Assembly (NCBI GenBank): GCA_900543485.1
Contig: UQRM01000018.1
Location: 1-47,361 of the forward strand
From: an uncultured Eubacterium sp.
GTDB lineage: Bacteria; Bacillota; Clostridia; Peptostreptococcales; Anaerovoracaceae
Direction: 5' to 3'
DNA: 47,361 nucleotides
This document shows positions 43,012 through 47,361 of this stretch, in pieces. The notes beneath the pieces are model-generated. The model searched no databases. It was not told where the DNA came from and was given only the letters and a program-made list of their open reading frames with translations. The stretch's first letter is position 1; the number at the start of each line of letters is the position of its first letter. Both the position numbers and the translations under genes were made by a program.

Positions 43012-44847
43012 ATGAAAGAAACAAAGAAAAACGCTGTCATGCGGGTATTTCAAACCGCACAGTGCAGTTCAGCACGATATATCATTGGCGTAGCCTGCTC
43101 CTCTGTCAGCATATTGCTGTCAGGCATTCCATTCTATGCGATCTACCGAATTGTTCGTATCTTTCTGGAAGCGTCCTTAAACAATACGACCGTAGACATG
43201 TCTACTGCATGGCTGTGGGCGGGAATTACATTGGCAAGTATTGTCGTTGGCATAGTGCTTTCAATTATCGGCAGCTTTATTTGCCACTCCTGTGCCTTTC
43301 ACGCGCTCTATGGTTTGCGTATGAGGATTCTAAATCACATGGGCAGGCTGAATCTGGGCTTCTTCACGGGTGGACAGTCCGGCGCGGTGCAAAAGACCAT
43401 GAACGATAACATAGAAAAAATGGAAAATATTATTGCTCACGATGTATCAAACCTTATAGGAGCCAGTCTTTTGCTGGTTTCGCTGTCGGTGCTGCTGTTT
43501 TCCATCAATGTGCCGCTTGCCTTGACGATTATTGCCGCATTGGTGCTTGCGTTTATCATTCAATTTTCGGCTTTTGGAGGAAAACGGGGGCAGAAGATTT
43601 GGACAGATCTCAACCGTTCTTCCACAGAATTGGACGCAGCGTTTTCAGAGTATGTGTCCGGGATGGAAGAAGAAAAAATCTTTGGAAAGCCGGAGGCTGC
43701 AGCTTTACGGCTAACCAATCTGATAGAGAAAAATCGGAAAAGCATGATGGCTTACTTAAAACGGGTTACGCCTATTTACGGCGCTTACAAAACCATCACG
43801 CTCTCTGTGCTGGCTTTCCTTTTAGCTGTGGGATGTGTCCTGCTGTATCTGAATCCCGGCAATCACGGCTTGATGATGGAATTGTTGATGTTTTTAATTG
43901 TAGGCCCGGCAGTCATCAGCCCATTGATGGAATTGGTAGAGTTTGGCGCAGACCTTCGGAATCTGGCTGTGCGGATGGATCAAATCGAGGACGTTATGAA
44001 GATGGAACCGATAGCGGAAGGCACGTGCGATACCCCGCCGGTTTCTGCGGAGCTTAGCTTTCAGGATGTGAGTTTTTCCTACCAAAAAGCGGCTGACCCT
44101 CTGCGGCGCATGGCGCTAGAGCATGTCACAATGCACATTCCGGCTGGTTCTTTCGCGGCTTTAGTCGGACCGTCGGGCGGTGGAAAATCCACAGCCGGGC
44201 AACTGCTGGCAAGATTTTGGGATGTGGAAAGCGGAAGTATCTCGATTGGTGGAAAGGATATACGGGACTATTCCACCAAGGCGCTTATGAATACGGTTGC
44301 CTTTGTATTTCAAGATACCTATATATTCGCTGAAAGTGTGTACGACAATATCGCCATGCATCAAAATGTAACTCAAGAAGCAGTTGAGTATGCTGCAAAG
44401 GCCGCACGCTGCCACGATTTTATTCAAGCATTACCGGAAGGCTATCACACCAAATTAGGTGACGGCGGGCACAAATTATCCGGTGGAGAAGCGCAGCGCA
44501 TTGCCATTGCAAGAGCGATTCTGAAAAACGCCCCGATTGTCGTGCTGGATGAAGCGATGGCTTTTACGGATGCAGAAAACGAGCTTGCATTGCGGGAAGG
44601 TATGGCAGAACTACTGAAAGGAAAAACAGTTCTGATGATCGCGCATCGCCTCTACTCCATCCAAGACGCAGATATGATTTTCGTTTTGGAAAACGGACGG
44701 CTGAAAGAAAGCGGGACGCACAAAGACTTGCTTCAAAAGCATGGCCTGTATGCCCATCTGTGGGACATTCAGAATGAAACCGAAAGCTGGCGAATGAAAG
44801 GAGGGGCAGTGCATGTTTCAGATAATCCGGCAATTCACCTTCCATAG
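43012..44847 (+). CDS. ABC half-transporter, exporter fold (first of pair)
   Basis: A 611-residue protein with a six-helix exporter-type membrane domain (about 20-320) and an ATPase domain (about 350-590). It has Walker A G-P-S-G-G-G-K-S-T (about 386-394), signature L-S-G-G-E-A-Q-R and Walker B I-V-V-L-D-E-A. The D-loop is altered (A-M-A-F-T-D-A rather than A-T-A-S-L-D-P). It pairs with the next gene as a heterodimer, the pattern of YbtP/YbtQ-type transporters, which import metal-siderophores despite an exporter fold. ATG 43012 follows AAAGGAGA; an upstream TTG (42967) lies in the operator region and is not used. Cargo unknown. Confidence 0.93.
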   Translation: MKETKKNAVMRVFQTAQCSSARYIIGVACSSVSILLSGIPFYAIYRIVRIFLEASLNNTTVDMSTAWLWAGITLASIVVGIVLSIIGSFICHSCAFHALYGLRMRILNHMGRLNLGFFTGGQSGAVQKTMNDNIEKMENIIAHDVSNLIGASLLLVSLSVLLFSINVPLALTIIAALVLAFIIQFSAFGGKRGQKIWTDLNRSSTELDAAFSEYVSGMEEEKIFGKPEAAALRLTNLIEKNRKSMMAYLKRVTPIYGAYKTITLSVLAFLLAVGCVLLYLNPGNHGLMMELLMFLIVGPAVISPLMELVEFGADLRNLAVRMDQIEDVMKMEPIAEGTCDTPPVSAELSFQDVSFSYQKAADPLRRMALEHVTMHIPAGSFAALVGPSGGGKSTAGQLLARFWDVESGSISIGGKDIRDYSTKALMNTVAFVFQDTYIFAESVYDNIAMHQNVTQEAVEYAAKAARCHDFIQALPEGYHTKLGDGGHKLSGGEAQRIAIARAILKNAPIVVLDEAMAFTDAENELALREGMAELLKGKTVLMIAHRLYSIQDADMIFVLENGRLKESGTHKDLLQKHGLYAHLWDIQNETESWRMKGGAVHVSDNPAIHLP

Positions 44848-46555
44848 ACCGAAGGAAATCATTCAGCCTACCGTATGGCTGTTTCTTTCGCAGGCGTGCA
44901 GTATGCTTCCAGCAATTCTGGCGTATATGGCAATATATACGCTGGGACAGGCTTTTGTACCGCCGTACACATTGGATTTGCAGCTTCTTATCACGCTTAC
45001 CGCCATAGGTTTGGGATATATCCTGCTTCAATACGCAGTAGAGCTGGTTTCCTATTATTTCACTTACGGGCGTGCCTACAGTGATACGGCAAAAAAACGG
45101 GTGGCATATATCCAAAAGCTGCGCCGCCAGCCGCTGGGATTCTTTTCTTCCAAAGAATCGGGGGAGCTGATTAGTTCCTTTGCCAATGATTTTTCAAATG
45201 TGGAATACACGCTCTGCTACTGGCTGCCCTATCCCATTGGTGTTGGGGCGCTGCTTGCAATTTCCATTGTATGGATCTGTCTGTATGACTGGCGAATGGG
45301 AGTCGCCATGTTTGGTATGCTGCCGGTTTGCGCGGCGCTTATGTTCGGGATTGCCCGGATCAAAGAAAAACACAGCAGGCAGGTCATGGAGGCAAAAACC
45401 CATGCAGCTACACAAATCAATGAATATCTTCATGGTATGAAAGACCTGAAGGCATACCACCGTACAGGAGACGGCTTTCATGCTTTGGAAACGGCTATGC
45501 GGAAATTGCGGGATGAATCGCTGAAAGAAGAAGCAGTGGCAGGCAGCTTGTCCACCTTATGTTCTACTTTGGTAAAGTTCATTGTTCCCATTACGGCTGC
45601 GGTTGGGCTTTATCTGCTGATCGGCGGCACACTGTCTGTTTTAGATTTTGCAGGCTTTCTCGTTTTAGCGACCAAACTGGTAGAAGCGGAGTTGATGGTT
45701 GTCACCAGCATATCCGCGTTGCGCGGGATGCTTCCTTCCGGCGAGCGGTTAGACAAGGTGATGACAACAGACGATCCGACGGGGGAACAACAGATAGAAA
45801 CCGGAAATTCCTACTCCTTTGAGAATGTTTCATTTCACTATGCAAAGGGACAAGAGATTATCCAAGGTGTTTCCTTTGATACGCCTTCCGGTTTGCTGAC
45901 TGCATTGGTAGGACCATCAGGAGGCGGAAAATCCACCCTGCTCCGCCTGATGGCGCGGTTTTGGGATTATCAGGCCGGGCATATCTGGATGAATGGCAAA
46001 GACATTCGTGAAGTTCAAACGGACAGTCTGCTTTCCAACATTTCTATGGTCATGCAGAACGCCTATTTATTCCGTGGAACCATTCGGGATAATCTTTGTT
46101 TTGGCAATGAGAGCATTACAGAAGAACAGATGATAAAGGCGTGTAAGCAAGCCCGCTGCCACGATTTTATCTCTGCCCTGCCGGAAGGATATGACACGGT
46201 TGTTGGCGAAGGAGGCGCAACGCTCTCCGGTGGTGAGCGCCAGCGGATTTCTCTTGCCAGAGCATTCTTAAAAGATGTACCGATTCTTCTGCTGGACGAA
46301 CCAACCGCATCTTTGGATGCGGATAATGAGGCAATGGTGCAGAAAGCGCTGGACGAGATTTCCAAAGAGCGCACGGTCATTATGATTGCGCACCGATTAA
46401 AAACAGTACGCAGTGCCGATCAAATCCTTGTATTGCAGGATGGAAAGATCGTACAGAAAGGAACCCATGACCAGCTTGCCGGACAAGAAGGGCTCTATGC
46501 CCGGCTGTGGGGGCTGCAAAGCCAGGCTGGAGACTATACATTCAAACAATCTTAG
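44813..46555 (+). CDS. ABC half-transporter, exporter fold (second of pair)
   Basis: A 580-residue partner of the upstream gene, with a six-helix membrane domain (about 15-310) and ATPase domain. Walker A G-P-S-G-G-G-K-S-T (about 367-375), signature L-S-G-G-E-R-Q-R and a standard Walker B/D-loop L-L-L-D-E-P-T-A-S-L-D. So this half keeps consensus motifs, while the first has a variant D-loop, as in heterodimers with one degenerate site. It overlaps the first gene by 35 bases, with GGAGG in that overlap. An ECF S-component gene follows after 11 bases. Confidence 0.93.
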   Translation: MFQIIRQFTFHRPKEIIQPTVWLFLSQACSMLPAILAYMAIYTLGQAFVPPYTLDLQLLITLTAIGLGYILLQYAVELVSYYFTYGRAYSDTAKKRVAYIQKLRRQPLGFFSSKESGELISSFANDFSNVEYTLCYWLPYPIGVGALLAISIVWICLYDWRMGVAMFGMLPVCAALMFGIARIKEKHSRQVMEAKTHAATQINEYLHGMKDLKAYHRTGDGFHALETAMRKLRDESLKEEAVAGSLSTLCSTLVKFIVPITAAVGLYLLIGGTLSVLDFAGFLVLATKLVEAELMVVTSISALRGMLPSGERLDKVMTTDDPTGEQQIETGNSYSFENVSFHYAKGQEIIQGVSFDTPSGLLTALVGPSGGGKSTLLRLMARFWDYQAGHIWMNGKDIREVQTDSLLSNISMVMQNAYLFRGTIRDNLCFGNESITEEQMIKACKQARCHDFISALPEGYDTVVGEGGATLSGGERQRISLARAFLKDVPILLLDEPTASLDADNEAMVQKALDEISKERTVIMIAHRLKTVRSADQILVLQDGKIVQKGTHDQLAGQEGLYARLWGLQSQAGDYTFKQS

Positions 46556-46566
46556 GAGGTTTTCAA

Positions 46567-47175
46567 ATGAAAGAAAAGGTATTGAGTCTGAAAGAATTTG
46601 TCATTGTCCTGCTGCTGGCCTGCGTGGAAACAGCCATCGCGCTTGTAACCACCATGCCGTTTGCGGCGAATTTGCAGCTCGTCTATTTTCTCGCACCCGG
46701 ACTTGCAGGGTTAATCAACGGCATTATCTACGTCCTGCTCGTAAAGAAGTGCCCGAAAATCGGTACGCAGTTTATCATCCCCATGGTTTACGGACTGTAC
46801 TTCCTGTTTACGGGCAGCGTCTATGTATTTGCGTTCTTCGCAATTCTGGCGGTTGTAAACGAACTCATTATGCTGGGCGGCGGGTATCAGAGCAAAATCC
46901 GTCCGGCCATCCCTCATGCGCTTACATGGATGCTCAACGCAATGGGCAGCACACTGACCATGCTGCTGTTCCGCGATAGTTTGGTACAAAGCTATGTGGC
47001 TATGGGCATGGACGCCGCCAGTGCAGATGCCGCTATCGCATCTCTGGAAGGATTCTGGCTTGCCCCACAGAATATTGCAATCGCCTTAGCTGCCGCCGCA
47101 GCTTTGTCGATTGCCGGATATGCGCTGGGCATGAAAATGCTGGGCAAACACTTTAAGCCTGCTGGAGTTGCGTAA
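46567..47175 (+). CDS. MptD/Trep_Strep family ECF transporter S component
   Basis: A 202-residue membrane protein with six helices that fits the MptD (Trep_Strep) family of putative ECF substrate-binding components. G-L-I-N-G-I-I-Y and the long helices around N-E-L-I-M-L-G-G-G-Y are characteristic. Its ligand is unknown. ATG 46567 follows TAGGAGG; a longer frame (46507) runs into the upstream ABC gene. It overlaps the next gene, an EcfT, by one base (TAATG), so a dedicated ECF module follows, separate from the ecfA1A2T set at 38-40.6 kb. Confidence 0.85.
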   Translation: MKEKVLSLKEFVIVLLLACVETAIALVTTMPFAANLQLVYFLAPGLAGLINGIIYVLLVKKCPKIGTQFIIPMVYGLYFLFTGSVYVFAFFAILAVVNELIMLGGGYQSKIRPAIPHALTWMLNAMGSTLTMLLFRDSLVQSYVAMGMDAASADAAIASLEGFWLAPQNIAIALAAAAALSIAGYALGMKMLGKHFKPAGVA

Positions 47176-47361
47176 TGGAAAAACGAAAGCAGAGCTATTT
47201 CCGGCCAGACCCCCGCACATGGTTGCTGCTCTGCCTGCTGGGGATTGCCTCGATCCTGCTGGTTCACTCTGAAATCGGAGGATTGTGCCTGTTTCTGGGG
47301 TGCCTGCTGATCCATCTCTTGTCGGGAAACGCGAATAAGATCCTGCCTTATATGCTGTATT
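47175..47361 (+). CDS. ECF transporter T component (truncated by the window end)
   Basis: The first 62 residues of a membrane protein with two hydrophobic helices after a short basic N-terminus (P-D-P-R-T-W-L-L-L-C-L-L-G). The D-P-R-T motif at the start of the first helix is the usual EcfT beginning (compare L-D-P-R-V-K in the ecfT at 39.8 kb). It shares a TAATG junction with the S component. The rest, and presumably an ECF ATPase gene, lie beyond the window. Confidence 0.75.
   Translation, partial: MEKRKQSYFRPDPRTWLLLCLLGIASILLVHSEIGGLCLFLGCLLIHLLSGNANKILPYMLY

Overview
The window looks like chromosomal DNA of an anaerobic, gut-type Clostridia (Firmicutes). The signs are a clostridial-order rnfCDGEAB operon, an ECF transporter module next to trmB, csbB/yfhO-type wall glycosylation genes, and a strong preference for ATA (Ile) and AGA/AGG (Arg) codons in the first ~41 kb. 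My best guess is the Anaerovoracaceae (old Clostridiales Family XIII); this is inference from gene content and codon use. No rRNA, tRNA, CRISPR array or insertion sequence was recognised.

Layout. 0-6.6 kb: a partial unknown gene, a 1135-aa zinc-ribbon/long-helix membrane protein and a UPF0182 membrane protein. 6.7-15.3 kb: housekeeping and amino-acid genes (long-form glutamine synthetase, serS, putP, a class I/II aminotransferase, a G5-NlpC/P60 wall hydrolase, an iron alcohol dehydrogenase). 15.3-15.9 kb: a DUF2325 gene behind a strong promoter with an operator-like palindrome at the start site. 16-23.5 kb: molybdenum supply and maturation, with modABC and a molybdopterin-binding protein on one side and a Cys-rich protein, methyltransferase, XdhC and NTP-transferase/phosphatase fusion on the other, but no molybdoenzyme. 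23.8-31.4 kb: the Rnf ferredoxin:NAD+ complex, then NusG-II, Gx-transporter and ApbE genes; ApbE would attach FMN to RnfG and RnfD. 31.5-35.2 kb: a csbB-type glycosyltransferase and YfhO. 35-37.2 kb: a MocR/PdxR-like regulator divergent from an ECF S component, probably for vitamin B6. 37.3-41.3 kb: aroD, ecfA1-ecfA2-ecfT and trmB, which supply the shared energising module for S components such as that one. 41.37-41.59 kb: a ~215-nt structured noncoding RNA with its own promoter and terminator.

From about 41.6 kb to the end, base and codon use change (ATT/ATC and CGN become common). This section reads as an acquired island: an AraC regulator divergent from two overlapping ABC half-transporters, an MptD/Trep_Strep-type ECF S component and a dedicated EcfT that runs off the window.

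The most interesting signal is a 16-bp palindrome, GTTAG-N6-CTAAC. It occurs just downstream of the -10 element (8-11 nt) of three predicted promoters: DUF2325, the island's AraC gene and the island's ABC operon. A further copy lies in the DUF2325 leader. It looks like the operator of one repressor, perhaps metal-responsive, that ties the island to a resident gene. Two unassigned RNA candidates (20.4-20.5 kb minus strand; 41.4-41.6 kb plus strand) and a MocR protein lacking its PLP lysine are also worth attention.
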